Positions 25,943 through 34,884 of a stretch of 64,000 nucleotides of DNA are shown here, in pieces; within the stretch, counting starts at the first letter, position 1, and every line of letters begins with the position of its first letter. A model generated the notes under the pieces. The model saw nothing but the letters and a program-made list of their open reading frames with translations, was not told the origin of the DNA and searched no databases. Both the position numbers and the translations under genes were made by a program. Source of the DNA: Glycomyces sambucus (GTDB lineage Bacteria > Actinomycetota > Actinomycetes > Mycobacteriales > Micromonosporaceae); the NCBI RefSeq assembly GCF_900102815.1, contig NZ_FNGF01000009.1:124001-188000 (forward strand), written 5' to 3'.

Positions 25943-27679
25943 GTGAGGTTCCTCCGCGCCCCCGAATTCCCGCTCGCCGACCCCCTGCGCAAGGACGGCT
26001 CCCGCGGCGACCCCACCGCACCCCCGGCGTCCCCCTGGCGCCTCCTCGCCTGGCTCGCGTCCCGCAACAAGGGCCTCGCGATCAGCGCGCTCGTCACCTC
26101 CGGCCTCGCCCTCGGCTCCCTCCCGGTCCTGCCGTACTTCCTCACCGGCGCGGTCGACGGCGGCCTGCGCGAACGGGACTGGGGCGCGCTCGCGTTCTGG
26201 TCCGGCGCCATGGTCGTCGCCGGGTTCCTCAGCGCCGGGCTCATCGTCGTGTCGCACCGGCTCACCGTGTACTGGCGCATGGACGCCTCCTACCGGACCC
26301 TCCAGCTCGCCACCCGCAAGGTCAACCGCCTCGGCGACGACCTGCGCCGCCGCCTCACCACCGGCGAGGTGGTCTCGGTGGGCGCCACCGACATCAACCG
26401 CATCTCCTGGGCGATCGACTCGCTCTCGCCCACCGCCGGCTGCCTCGTCGGCCTCATCGCCGTGGGCGTGCTCCTGTTCAACACCTCGGTCGGCTTGGGG
26501 CTCACCATCTTCATCGGCGTTTTCATCGTCGGCCTCATCACCGGCCCGGTCCTCAACAAGCTCCAGGACCGCCAGGAGGACTACCGCGAGCGCGTCGGCG
26601 ACATCACCGGCCGCGCCTCCGACATCGTCTCGGGCCTGCGGGTCCTGCGCGGCATCGGCGGCGAGGCCCGCTTCACCGCCTCCTACCGCCGCGACTCCGA
26701 GGCCCTGCGCGAGGCCGGGTACAAGGTCGCCGCGCCGCAGGCGTGGCTGAACGCCCTCGGCGAGGGCACCCCCGCGATCCTCCTCGGCGTCGTCATCTGG
26801 ATCGCCGCCCGCCAGGTCGCCGCCGGCGACCTCACCCCCGGCCAGATGGTCGCCGCGTTCGGCTACACCAGCGCCCTGCTGCTGCCCGTCCACTGGCTCA
26901 TCGGCTGCACCTACCGGATCATCGAGGGCCGCGTCGCCGCCGGGAAGGTCTGCGAGCTGCTGAACACCCCCGAGCGCGAGGCCCCCGCCGAGGTCCGGCC
27001 CGGCCCCGCCGCCGGCGCCGAACTCCACGACCCCGAGTCCGGGCTCACCGTCGAGGGCGGCGAACTCCTCGCCGTCGCCTCCGCCGAGTCCGACCTCGTC
27101 GCCCGCGCCTTCGACCGCCTCGGCGGCTACACCGAGTCCGAGGCCCGCTTCGGCGACGTCCCCGTCGCCGCACTCGACCGCGACGAGCTCCACCGCCGCG
27201 TCCTCGTCGCCGACCACGACGCCTACCTGTTCGCCGGAACCCTCGCCGCCGCCATCGCGGCCCGCGACGGCGCCGACCGGGTCGAGGCCGCCGTCGCGGC
27301 CGCCTCCGCCGCCGACGTGGTCGAGTCCCTGCCCGACGGCCTCGACTCCGCGCTCGACAACCAGGCCCGCACCCTCTCCGGCGGCCAGCGCCAGCGCCTG
27401 CGCCTGGCCCGCGCCATCGCCGCCGCCCCCGAGGCCCTGCTCCTGCACGAGCCGACCTCCGCGGTCGACTCCCACACCGAGGCCCGCATCGTCGACCGCC
27501 TCGCCGAGGCCCGCGCCGGCCTCGCCACCGCGGTCGCCACCACCTCGCCGCTGTGGCTCGGCCGCGCCGACCGCGTCGCGTTCGTCCAGGGCGGCAAGGT
27601 CATCGCCACCGGCACCCACCACGAGCTCGCCGCCGAGCACCCCGACTACCGCGCCCTCGTCTCCCGGGAGGAAGCATGA
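25943..27679 (+). CDS. ABC exporter half-transporter A, degenerate Walker sites with intact signature
   Basis: 578 residues from the GTG at 25943. An ABC1 membrane domain of six helices spans about residues 35-320, and the nucleotide-binding domain about 350-578. The signature TLSGGQRQRLRLARAI is canonical. The Walker A position reads AVASAESDLVARAF, with no GxxGxGK[ST]. Walker B is ALLLHEPTSAVD, with the usual Asp before Glu replaced by His. The switch-His position reads TTSPLWL. It cannot bind ATP normally at its own Walker A. Partner of the protein at 27676 (ATGA overlap), with the complementary pattern, so the two form a heterodimer with one working site. Substrate unknown. Confidence 0.9.
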   Translation: MRFLRAPEFPLADPLRKDGSRGDPTAPPASPWRLLAWLASRNKGLAISALVTSGLALGSLPVLPYFLTGAVDGGLRERDWGALAFWSGAMVVAGFLSAGLIVVSHRLTVYWRMDASYRTLQLATRKVNRLGDDLRRRLTTGEVVSVGATDINRISWAIDSLSPTAGCLVGLIAVGVLLFNTSVGLGLTIFIGVFIVGLITGPVLNKLQDRQEDYRERVGDITGRASDIVSGLRVLRGIGGEARFTASYRRDSEALREAGYKVAAPQAWLNALGEGTPAILLGVVIWIAARQVAAGDLTPGQMVAAFGYTSALLLPVHWLIGCTYRIIEGRVAAGKVCELLNTPEREAPAEVRPGPAAGAELHDPESGLTVEGGELLAVASAESDLVARAFDRLGGYTESEARFGDVPVAALDRDELHRRVLVADHDAYLFAGTLAAAIAARDGADRVEAAVAAASAADVVESLPDGLDSALDNQARTLSGGQRQRLRLARAIAAAPEALLLHEPTSAVDSHTEARIVDRLAEARAGLATAVATTSPLWLGRADRVAFVQGGKVIATGTHHELAAEHPDYRALVSREEA

Positions 27680-29502
27680 CCACCACGGTGTCCGAGCGCC
27701 CCGCCGCCGGCCAGCTGCCCGTCGCCGGCACCCCGGCGGTGCGCCGCGCCTTCCTGCGCCTGCTCATGTCCGAGAAGCGCCGCGCGCTCGCCGCGGTCGG
27801 CCTCCACCTGGTCGCCGCGGTCGCCGCCGCGGTCGCGCCGCTCCTGCTCGGTGAGATGCTCGACGAGCTCGCCGCCGGGAAGGGCACCGGGGTCGTCGAC
27901 CGGCTCGCCCTGGGCCTCATCGCCTCCATCGTCGCGGTCGTGGCCTTCACCTGGCTCGGGACGTTCGTGTCCCACCGCCTCGGCGAGAAGCTCTCCGCCC
28001 GCATGCGCGTCGAGTTCGTCGACCGCGCCCTGCGCCTGCCGATGCCCGTCGTCGAGCAGGCCGGGTCCGGCGACCTCATGACCCGCTCCTCCGCCGACGT
28101 CCCCGAAGCCGGGGTCCTGTTCCGCGACGGCCTCCCGCAGATCATCGTCTCGGTCCTCAAGGTCGTCGTGTTCCTCGCCGCGATGCTCTGGGCCAGCCCG
28201 GTCCTGGGCCTGTGCATGCTCGTGGTCGCCCCCGGCCTGGTCATCGGCACCCGCTGGTACCTCAAGCGCGCCCGCGACGGCTACCTCAACGAGCGCCAGG
28301 CCGAGTCCGGCATCGGCGACACGATCGGCGCCTCCGCCGACGGCGCCCGCACCACCGAGACCTACCGGCTCCGCGCCCAGCGCGACGGCGCCGGGGACGA
28401 CACGGTCGCCCGCCACTGGCGCGCCGCCCGCTACACCCTCTACCTGCGCAGCGTCTTCTTCCCGTTCCTCGACGGCTCCTACGCGCTGCCCACCGCCGCC
28501 GTGCTGCTGGTCGGCGGCGCGCTCTACTTCGACGGGTCGATCACCCTCGGCACCGTCGCCGCCTGCGCGGTCCTCACCCGCCAGATCATGTTCCCGATCG
28601 ACCACATCCTCATGTGGGTCGAGAAGGTCCAGCGCGGCTTCGCGGCCATGTCCCGCATCGAGGGCGTCGCCGAGGCCGAGGACACCGGGGCCGCCGCCAC
28701 CGCCGAGCTGCCCGCGGACGGCACCGTGGACCTCGCCGACGTCCGCTACGCGTACCCGTCGGGCGTGCGCGACGTCCTCCACGGCGTCTCGCTCTCCGTC
28801 CCCGCCGGGCAGCGCCTCGCCGTCGTCGGGCCCTCGGGCGCGGGCAAGTCCACGCTCGCGCGGCTCGTCTCCGGCTCCGACTCGCCCCGCGAGGGCCGCG
28901 CGACCATCGGCGGGGTCGACGTCGCCGCGCTCCCGCTCGACGAGCGCCGCCGCCGCGTCACCCTGGTGACCCAGGAGCACCACGTCTTCACGGCCTCCTT
29001 GCGCGACAACCTGATCCTCGCCAAGGCCGAGGCCACCGACCAGGAGCTGCGCGACGCGCTCACCGCCGTCGGCGCCGACTGGGCCGCCGACCTCCCCGAC
29101 GGGCTCGACACCGCCCTGGGCGGCAAGGCCCGCGAACTCGACGCCGCCTCCGCGCAGCAGATCGCGCTCGCACGCATCATCCTCGCCGACCCCGACGTGG
29201 TGATCCTCGACGAGGCCACCGCGATGCTCGACCCGCGCGCCGCCCGCGACACCGAGCGCGCGCTCGGCGCGGTCCTGGAGGGCCGCACCGTGATCGCGAT
29301 CGCGCACCGGCTCCACACCGCGCACGACGCCGACCGGATCGCCGTGGTCGAGGACGGCCGCGTCGCCGAACTCGGCAGCCACGACGAGCTCATCGCCCTC
29401 GACGGGCACTACGCGGGGCTGTGGCGGGCCTGGCACGGCGAGCCCGAAGGGCTCAAGGCCGCCGACGAGGACCACTACGCCGCGGCCGGGAACCCGGTCT
29501 GA
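27676..29502 (+). CDS. ABC exporter half-transporter B, intact Walker sites with degenerate signature
   Basis: 608 residues, ATG overlapping the upstream stop. Six-helix ABC1 domain (about 35-330), then the nucleotide-binding domain. Walker A GPSGAGKSTLARL, Walker B VVILDEATAMLD and switch His in AIAHRLHTA are all canonical. The signature LSGGQ is replaced: RELDAASAQQIALAR. In a heterodimer its Walker A would face the intact LSGGQ of half-transporter A, making one competent ATP site; the other site is dead on both sides. Such asymmetric exporters (TM287/288, BmrCD types) export drugs or peptides, but loss of the whole Walker A in the partner is more extreme than usual. A strong terminator follows. 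Confidence 0.92.
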   Translation: MTTTVSERPAAGQLPVAGTPAVRRAFLRLLMSEKRRALAAVGLHLVAAVAAAVAPLLLGEMLDELAAGKGTGVVDRLALGLIASIVAVVAFTWLGTFVSHRLGEKLSARMRVEFVDRALRLPMPVVEQAGSGDLMTRSSADVPEAGVLFRDGLPQIIVSVLKVVVFLAAMLWASPVLGLCMLVVAPGLVIGTRWYLKRARDGYLNERQAESGIGDTIGASADGARTTETYRLRAQRDGAGDDTVARHWRAARYTLYLRSVFFPFLDGSYALPTAAVLLVGGALYFDGSITLGTVAACAVLTRQIMFPIDHILMWVEKVQRGFAAMSRIEGVAEAEDTGAAATAELPADGTVDLADVRYAYPSGVRDVLHGVSLSVPAGQRLAVVGPSGAGKSTLARLVSGSDSPREGRATIGGVDVAALPLDERRRRVTLVTQEHHVFTASLRDNLILAKAEATDQELRDALTAVGADWAADLPDGLDTALGGKARELDAASAQQIALARIILADPDVVILDEATAMLDPRAARDTERALGAVLEGRTVIAIAHRLHTAHDADRIAVVEDGRVAELGSHDELIALDGHYAGLWRAWHGEPEGLKAADEDHYAAAGNPV

Positions 29503-29514
29503 GACATGAGAAAT

Positions 29515-29540
29515 GGGCCCCGGGCTTTCGCCCGGGGCCC
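29515..29540 (+). terminator. 11-bp hairpin terminator after ABC exporter
   Basis: GGGCCCCGGGC, loop TTTC, GCCCGGGGCCC, 12 bases after the stop at 29502. Confidence 0.75.
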
Positions 29541-29865
29541 GCACTGGCTCGAGAACACCACCACAAGTCGGAACACCCACCGACTCGTTCTTAGCAAGGA
29601 AACAGAAAGGAAACCAGGAAACCCGTTCCGAACCAGTACCGAGAGAGTATCACGTCACATTCGCCGTGGCTAGGGGGTCATATCCACCCTGCTCGATCCA
29701 TTGCAAGCCGTTTTCGCGACCCGTCCGTCACACTTTCGGGAGAGCGTGCGCCAACGGCGCTATGACCCGGTCGCGCACGCGCCGTGCCCGCCTCGGGGCG
29801 CCGCCGCGCACGGCCTAGACTCGACTGGTCTTCCCGCAGCTAGTAACCGTTAGGAAACACCTGTC
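29541..29865. other. Intergenic region before gatC, A-rich
   Basis: 325 bases with no gene of note. The stretch around 29594-29625 (AGCAAGGAAACAGAAAGG...) is unusually A-rich for this genome. The gatCAB promoter must lie in the second half; a CTAGACT near 29815 is a -10 candidate about 50 bases before the gatC start. No tRNA or riboswitch is recognised. Confidence 0.35.
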
Positions 29866-30165
29866 GTGAGTACGATTTCTCGCGAGGAGGTCGCGCACCT
29901 GGCGCGGCTCGCCCGCCTCGAGGTCACCGATGACGAGCTCGACGCCTTCGCCGGCCAGCTCGACGTCATCCTCCAGTCGATGAAGACGCTCGCCGAAGTG
30001 GACACGGACGGCGTCCAGCCGACCTCGCACGCGGTGCCGCTGGTGAACGTGTTCCGGGAAGACCAGCCCCAGCCGTCCCTGCCCCGCGACGCCGTCCTCG
30101 CCGGCGGCCCCGACACCGCCGAGGACCGCTTCCGCGTCCCGCGCATCCTGGACGAGGAGGCTTAA
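29866..30165 (+). CDS. gatC: Asp/Glu-tRNA(Asn/Gln) amidotransferase subunit C
   Basis: 99 residues from a GTG. Typical GatC sequence: ISREEVAHLARLARLEV at the N-terminus, then LDVILQSMKTLAEVDTDGVQPT, then FREDQPQPSL and FRVPRIL at the end. GatC is the structural tether between GatA and GatB in the complex that converts Glu-tRNA(Gln), or Asp-tRNA(Asn), to the amide form. The GTG of gatA follows the stop with no gap. Confidence 0.96.
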   Translation: MSTISREEVAHLARLARLEVTDDELDAFAGQLDVILQSMKTLAEVDTDGVQPTSHAVPLVNVFREDQPQPSLPRDAVLAGGPDTAEDRFRVPRILDEEA

Positions 30166-31665
30166 GTGACCCGCATCATCGACAAGACCGCCGCCGAACT
30201 CGCGGCCGCGATCCGCGACGGCGACCTCACCTCCGTCGCGGTCACCACCGCGTTCCTCGACCGCATCGACGCCGTCGACGGCACCGTCAAGGCGTTCCTC
30301 CACGTCGACCGCGAGGGCGCGCTCGCCACCGCGGCCGAGGTCGACGCCGCCGTGGCCGCGGGCGAGGACCTCGGTCCGCTCGCCGGCGTCCCGATCGCGA
30401 TCAAGGACGTCGTGGTCACCAAGGGCCTGCCGACCACCGCGGCCTCCAAGATCCTCGAAGGCTGGATCCCGCCCTACGACGCGACGATCGTCGAGCGCAT
30501 CAAGGCCGCGCGGATGCCGATCCTCGGCAAGACCAACATGGACGAGTTCGCCATGGGCTCCTCCACCGAGTACTCGGCCTACTTCCCGACCCGCAACCCC
30601 TGGGACACCGGGCGCATCCCCGGCGGCTCCGGAGGCGGCTCGGCCGCCGCGGTCGCCGCGAAGATGGCCCCGCTCGCCATCGGCACCGACACCGGCGGCT
30701 CGATCCGCCAGCCCGGCGCCGTCACCGGCACCTTCGGCGCCAAGCCCACCTACGGCGGCAACTCCCGCTACGGGCTCATCGCCTTCTCCTCCTCGCTCGA
30801 CACCCCCGGCCCGGTCTCGCGCAACGCCCTCGACGGCGCGCTCCTGCACGAGGTCATCTCCGGGTACGACCCGCGCGACTCGACCTCCATCGACGCGCCC
30901 GTCCCGCCGGTCGTGGAGGCCGCGAAGGCCGGAGCGAACGGCGACCTCACCGGCGTCAAGCTCGGTGTGGTCAAGGAGTTCAAGGAGGGCGCCGACGCCG
31001 CCGAGCCCGGCGTCGTCGCCGCCTACGAGGCCGGCGTCGAGCAGCTCGTCAAGCTCGGGGCGGAGATCGTCGAGGTCTCCTGCCCGTCGTTCGCGTACGC
31101 GCTGCCGACCTACTACCTCATCGCCCCGTCCGAGGCGTCCTCGAACCTGGCCCGCTACGACGGCGTCCGGTACGGCCTGCGCGCCGGCGACGACGGGAAG
31201 CACTCGCTCGAGGAGGTCATGAGCCTCACCCGCGAGGCCGGCTTCGGCCCGGAAGTGAAGCGCCGCATCATCCTCGGCACCTACGCGCTCAGCGCCGGGT
31301 ACGTGGACGCGTTCTACCGCAAGGCCCAGAAGGTCCGCACGCTCATCAGGCAGGACTTCGAGAAGGCGTTCACGCAGGTCGACGCCATCATCAGCCCGAC
31401 CACGCCGTTCATCGCATTCGCATTCGGCGCCCGCACCGGCGACCCGTACCAGATGTACCTCGCCGACCTCTACACGATCCCGGCGAACATGTACGGCGGC
31501 CCCGGCGTCTCCGTCCCCGTCGGCCTCTCCGAGGGCATGCCCGTCGGCCTCCAGGTCATGGGTCCGGTCCTGGGCGACGACATCACCTACCGCGTCGCGG
31601 CCGCACTCGAGTCCACCCAGGACGTGCTCCTCGCCGACACCGCGCCCGAGACCGAGGGGAAGTAG
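30166..31665 (+). CDS. gatA: Asp/Glu-tRNA(Asn/Gln) amidotransferase subunit A
   Basis: 499 residues. Amidase-signature family: catalytic Lys in PIAIKDVV (about residue 80), the Gly/Ser-rich GGSGGGSA and catalytic Ser in [14 protein letters not shown]. It hydrolyses glutamine and passes ammonia to GatB. All catalytic residues are present. It starts with GTG immediately after gatC and ends four bases before gatB. Confidence 0.97.
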   Translation: MTRIIDKTAAELAAAIRDGDLTSVAVTTAFLDRIDAVDGTVKAFLHVDREGALATAAEVDAAVAAGEDLGPLAGVPIAIKDVVVTKGLPTTAASKILEGWIPPYDATIVERIKAARMPILGKTNMDEFAMGSSTEYSAYFPTRNPWDTGRIPGGSGGGSAAAVAAKMAPLAIGTDTGGSIRQPGAVTGTFGAKPTYGGNSRYGLIAFSSSLDTPGPVSRNALDGALLHEVISGYDPRDSTSIDAPVPPVVEAAKAGANGDLTGVKLGVVKEFKEGADAAEPGVVAAYEAGVEQLVKLGAEIVEVSCPSFAYALPTYYLIAPSEASSNLARYDGVRYGLRAGDDGKHSLEEVMSLTREAGFGPEVKRRIILGTYALSAGYVDAFYRKAQKVRTLIRQDFEKAFTQVDAIISPTTPFIAFAFGARTGDPYQMYLADLYTIPANMYGGPGVSVPVGLSEGMPVGLQVMGPVLGDDITYRVAAALESTQDVLLADTAPETEGK

Positions 31666-31669
31666 CCCG

Positions 31670-33157
31670 ATGACGAAACTCAACACCTTCGAGCAGGCCG
31701 TCGAGACCTACGAGCCCGTCCTGGGCCTGGAGACCCACATCGAGCTCGACACGCGCACCAAGATGTTCTGCGGCTGCGCGACCGCCTTCGGCGCCGAGCC
31801 CAACACCCAGGTCTGCCCCGTCTGCCTGGCCCTGCCCGGCGCCCTCCCGGTCGCCAACCGGGCCGCGATCGAGGCCACCATCAAGATCGGCCTGGCGCTC
31901 AACTGCACCATCGCCTCCTGGACCCGCTTCGCCCGGAAGAACTACTTCTACCCGGACATGCCGAAGAACTTCCAGACCAGCCAGTACGAGGAGCCGCTCT
32001 GCGAGGACGGCTACGTCGAGGTCGTCGTCGACGGCGAGGTCCACCGCGTCGAGATCGAGCGCGTCCACCTCGAAGAGGACACCGGCAAGACCCTCCACGT
32101 CGGCGGCACCACCGGCCGCATCCACGGCGCCACCGAGTCCCTCGTGGACTACAACCGCGCCGGCATCCCGCTGGTGGAGATCGTCACCCGCCCCGTCCCG
32201 GGCACCGGCGCCCTCGCCCCCGAGGTCGCCCGCGCCTACACCGCCGAGCTGCGCGACATCGTCCGCTCCCTCGGCGTCTCCGACGTCCGCATGGAGCAGG
32301 GCTCCCTGCGCTGCGACGTCAACCTCTCGCTGAACAAGCCCGGCGAGGAGTGGGGCACCCGCACCGAGACCAAGAACGTCAACTCGCTGCGCTCGGTCGA
32401 GCGCGCCGTCCGCTACGAGGTCCGCCGCCAGTCGGCGCTCCTGGACGCCGGCGAGCGGATCTTCCAGGAGACCCGCCACTTCCACGAGGCCACCGGCGAG
32501 ACCAGCCCCGGCCGCTCCAAAGAAGAGGCCACGGACTACCGGTACTTCCCCGAGCCCGACCTCGCCGTCATGGAGCCCTCCCGCGAGTGGGTCGAGGAGC
32601 TGCGCGCCTCGCTCCCCGAGCTGCCGCGCAAGCGCCGCGAGCGCCTTCAGGCCGCATGGGCCCTGGGGGACAAGGACATGCAGTCGGTCGTCAACGCCGA
32701 CGCCGTCGACCTCATCGAGGCCACGGTCGCGGCCGGGGCCGCCCCCGCCGGGGCCGTCAAGTGGTGGCTCGGCGAGCTCTCCCGCCGCGCCAACGAGTCC
32801 GGTGCAGAGCTCACCGCGCTCGCCATCGACCCCGCGCAGGTCGCCGAACTCCAGGCCATGGTCGACGACGGGCGCCTGAACGACAAGCTCGCCCGCCAGG
32901 TCATCGACGGCGTCCTCGCCGGCGAGGGCTCGCCCGCCGAGGTCGCCCAGAAGCGCGGTCTGGAGGTCGTCTCCGACACCGGGGCGCTCGAGACCGCCGT
33001 GGACGAGGCCATCGCCGCGAACCCGGCCGTGGCCGACAAGATCCGCGGCGGCACCCACGCCGCCGCCGGCGTCCTCATCGGCGCCGTCATGAAGGCCACC
33101 AAGGGCCAGGCCGACGCCGGCGCGGTCCGCCAGATCATCCTGGACAAGCTGAGCTAG
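31670..33157 (+). CDS. gatB: Asp/Glu-tRNA(Asn/Gln) amidotransferase subunit B
   Basis: 495 residues. It contains [10 protein letters not shown] at the N-terminus, the zinc-type Cys set CGCATAF ... CPVCLALPG, and [19 protein letters not shown]; the C-terminal YqeY/GatB helical domain covers about 340-495. GatB phosphorylates the tRNA-bound Glu (or Asp) and uses ammonia from GatA. Last gene of the gatCAB operon, followed by a hairpin. Confidence 0.97.
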   Translation: MTKLNTFEQAVETYEPVLGLETHIELDTRTKMFCGCATAFGAEPNTQVCPVCLALPGALPVANRAAIEATIKIGLALNCTIASWTRFARKNYFYPDMPKNFQTSQYEEPLCEDGYVEVVVDGEVHRVEIERVHLEEDTGKTLHVGGTTGRIHGATESLVDYNRAGIPLVEIVTRPVPGTGALAPEVARAYTAELRDIVRSLGVSDVRMEQGSLRCDVNLSLNKPGEEWGTRTETKNVNSLRSVERAVRYEVRRQSALLDAGERIFQETRHFHEATGETSPGRSKEEATDYRYFPEPDLAVMEPSREWVEELRASLPELPRKRRERLQAAWALGDKDMQSVVNADAVDLIEATVAAGAAPAGAVKWWLGELSRRANESGAELTALAIDPAQVAELQAMVDDGRLNDKLARQVIDGVLAGEGSPAEVAQKRGLEVVSDTGALETAVDEAIAANPAVADKIRGGTHAAAGVLIGAVMKATKGQADAGAVRQIILDKLS

Positions 33158-33171
33158 GACGACACCGCGAG

Positions 33172-33194
33172 GGGCCGGGCGACACGCCCGGCCC
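33172..33194 (+). terminator. Hairpin terminator after gatCAB
   Basis: GGGCCGGGCG, loop ACA, CGCCCGGCCC, followed by TTTCG, 14 bases past the gatB stop. Confidence 0.75.
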
Positions 33195-33324
33195 TTTCGC
33201 GTTCACTGTCCGTTCAGTCCCAGTGTGAGCCGCGAGTCTTCGGGTACCCCAGAGGGCGACGCTGTTCACAGAGGAGGCGTACCCTGAAGCAGCAGTGCAG
33301 TTCCGACCCGAGGAGGTGAGGGCC

Positions 33325-33423
33325 ATGGGCGACGACCCCGGATCCAGTCGAGATACCGACGCGTTCTTCCCATTCGACTTTCACCGTGCCCCGTGCCCTC
33401 TTAAGGTGAAGAGGGCGGCCTGA
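33325..33423 (+). CDS. Putative acidic/proline leader peptide of mgtE
   Basis: A 32-residue ORF with ATG at 33325 and an AGGAGG nine to fourteen bases upstream. It begins MGDDPGSSRDTDAFFPF and ends in CPLKVKRAA. It ends 65 bases before mgtE. The early Asp-Asp-Pro run recalls the acidic/proline motifs that make ribosomes unstable at low Mg2+ in enterobacterial mgt leaders (MgtL). Its own coding DNA includes the left arms of two hairpins described separately. The leader role is inferred; the ORF itself has the best ribosome site in the region. Confidence 0.6.
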   Translation: MGDDPGSSRDTDAFFPFDFHRAPCPLKVKRAA

Positions 33424-33457
33424 CCTGCGTCTTCTCTGACACGCGCTAGGGGCACGG
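33384..33457 (+). promoter_or_regulatory. Nested hairpins in the mgtE leader RNA
   Basis: Outer stem: CCGTGCCCC (33384-33392) with GGGGCACGG (33449-33457), 9 bp. Inner stem: GCCCTCTT (33395-33402) with AAGAGGGC (33409-33416), loop AAGGTG. Both involve the 3' part of the leader ORF, so translation of the leader would melt them. The mgtE ribosome site (TTAGGAGGTGG) starts 14 bases further on. It does not show the M-box riboswitch layout I know. Confidence 0.5.
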
Positions 33458-33488
33458 CCCTTTCCTCGTGTTAGGAGGTGGCTGACGC

Positions 33489-34835
33489 ATGGCTACGACC
33501 GTTCAGCCCATTTCGCCCGCGGCAGTCGACGAACTCGCCGCGCTCCGGCTCGAACTCGCCGACTTCTCGACCGTCGAGCTCGCCGAAGAGCTCCCCCGCA
33601 TGGACCTGGCCGACCAGGCGCTCAGGTTCCGCCTGCTCCCCAAGGACCGCGCGCTCGCGGTCTTCGAGGAGTTCGACCCCGTCCACCAGCAGGAGCTCAT
33701 CGACGGGCTCAAGACCGACTTCGTGCGCGAGATCCTGGAGTCGATGGAGGCCGACGACCGGGCCAAGCTCTTCGACGAGATGCCCGCCAAGGTCGCGACC
33801 CGCTTCCAGTCGCAGCTCAGCGCCGCCGACCGGCGCCAGACCGCGCAGCTCCTCGGCTACGACCCGGAGTCCGCCGGGCGCATCATGACGCCCGACTACG
33901 TGTCGCTGCGCGCCTCGATGAGCGCCGCCGCCGCGATCGAGCGCATCCGGCACCTGCGCGAGCGGCCCCGCCACCTCGACGTGCTCCCGGTGACCGACGG
34001 GCACCGCAAGCTCCTCGGCACCGTCACCCTCGCCGACCTCGTCAGCGCCGACCCCGACACCGAGGTCGCCGAGCTCATCGCCAGCGAGCACTACCAGGTC
34101 TCCACCGACACCGACCAGGAGGAGGCCGCGCGCCTCATCCAGGAGGCCAACCTCAACGCGCTCCCCGTCGTCGACCACGAGGACCGCCTCGTCGGCCTCA
34201 TCACCTGGGACGACGCCATGGAGGTCCTCGAAGCCGAGGACACCGAGGACGTCGCCCGCAGCGCCGGCGCCGAGCCGCTGGACCGGCCGTACCTGTCCGC
34301 GGGCGTCTTCATGCTCGCGCGCAAGCGCGCCGTGTGGCTCCTGGTCCTGGCCGTCTCGGCCTCGCTCACCGTGACCGTGCTCAACTACTACGAGACCTAC
34401 CTCGCGAACGTCACGGTGCTCGCGGTCTTCATCTCGCTGCTCACCGGCACGGGCGGGAACTCCGGGTCCCAGGCGTCGGTGACGATCATCCGCGCCATGG
34501 CCGTGGGCGAGGTCCGCTTCTCGGACGCCTTCCGGATCACCTGGCGCGAGTCGCGCGTGGGCTTCGTGCTCGGGGCCCTGCTCGCGATCGTCGGGGGACC
34601 GGTCGTCGGGTTCGTCTACGGCTGGGACATCGGGCTCATCATCGCCGTCACGCTCCTGGTCATCTGCACCTGGTCCACGTTCGTCGGCTCCCTGCTGCCC
34701 CTGCTCGCGAAGAAGGTGGGCATCGACCCGGCGCTCGTGTCGGCCCCGATGGTCTCGACCCTGTGCGACGCGACCGGCCTGCTCATCTACTTCTCGGTGG
34801 CGGCCGTGGTCCTCGGACCGGCCCTCACCGGCTGA
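33489..34835 (+). CDS. mgtE: MgtE magnesium transporter
   Basis: 448 residues. MgtE N domain (about 20-130, helical repeats, LFDEMPAKVATRFQSQL), paired CBS domains (about 130-255; GRIMTPDYVSL and ALPVVDHEDRLVGLITWDD), then five membrane helices (about 275-448) with the conserved GTGGNSGSQAS and the final ATGLLIYFSVA. CBS and N domains sense cytoplasmic Mg2+ and close the pore. ATG with AGGAGG upstream. The upstream leader ORF and hairpins suggest Mg2+ control at RNA level. Its stop codon is inside a bidirectional terminator. Confidence 0.95.
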   Translation: MATTVQPISPAAVDELAALRLELADFSTVELAEELPRMDLADQALRFRLLPKDRALAVFEEFDPVHQQELIDGLKTDFVREILESMEADDRAKLFDEMPAKVATRFQSQLSAADRRQTAQLLGYDPESAGRIMTPDYVSLRASMSAAAAIERIRHLRERPRHLDVLPVTDGHRKLLGTVTLADLVSADPDTEVAELIASEHYQVSTDTDQEEAARLIQEANLNALPVVDHEDRLVGLITWDDAMEVLEAEDTEDVARSAGAEPLDRPYLSAGVFMLARKRAVWLLVLAVSASLTVTVLNYYETYLANVTVLAVFISLLTGTGGNSGSQASVTIIRAMAVGEVRFSDAFRITWRESRVGFVLGALLAIVGGPVVGFVYGWDIGLIIAVTLLVICTWSTFVGSLLPLLAKKVGIDPALVSAPMVSTLCDATGLLIYFSVAAVVLGPALTG

Positions 34836-34884
34836 GACACGCGAGAGGCCCCCGGCGCCGCGCCGGGGGCCTCTCGCGTGTCTC
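34834..34884. terminator. 24-bp bidirectional terminator embracing two stop codons
   Basis: A perfect 24-bp inverted repeat (34834-34857 and 34861-34884) with loop CCG. The mgtE TGA at 34833-34835 and the convergent metallophosphoesterase TGA at 34883-34885 both overlap the stem base, so the hairpin serves both genes. Confidence 0.85.

Noticed and set aside
29541..29865. tRNA or small RNA gene in the gatC upstream gap
   Set aside because: No cloverleaf, TTCGA loop or CCA end could be found. The A-rich stretch alone is not evidence of an RNA gene.
33172..33488. M-box or other known Mg2+ riboswitch upstream of mgtE
   Set aside because: The region is short and largely occupied by a small ORF. 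I could not build the multi-helix M-box core from it. A covariance-model search would settle this.
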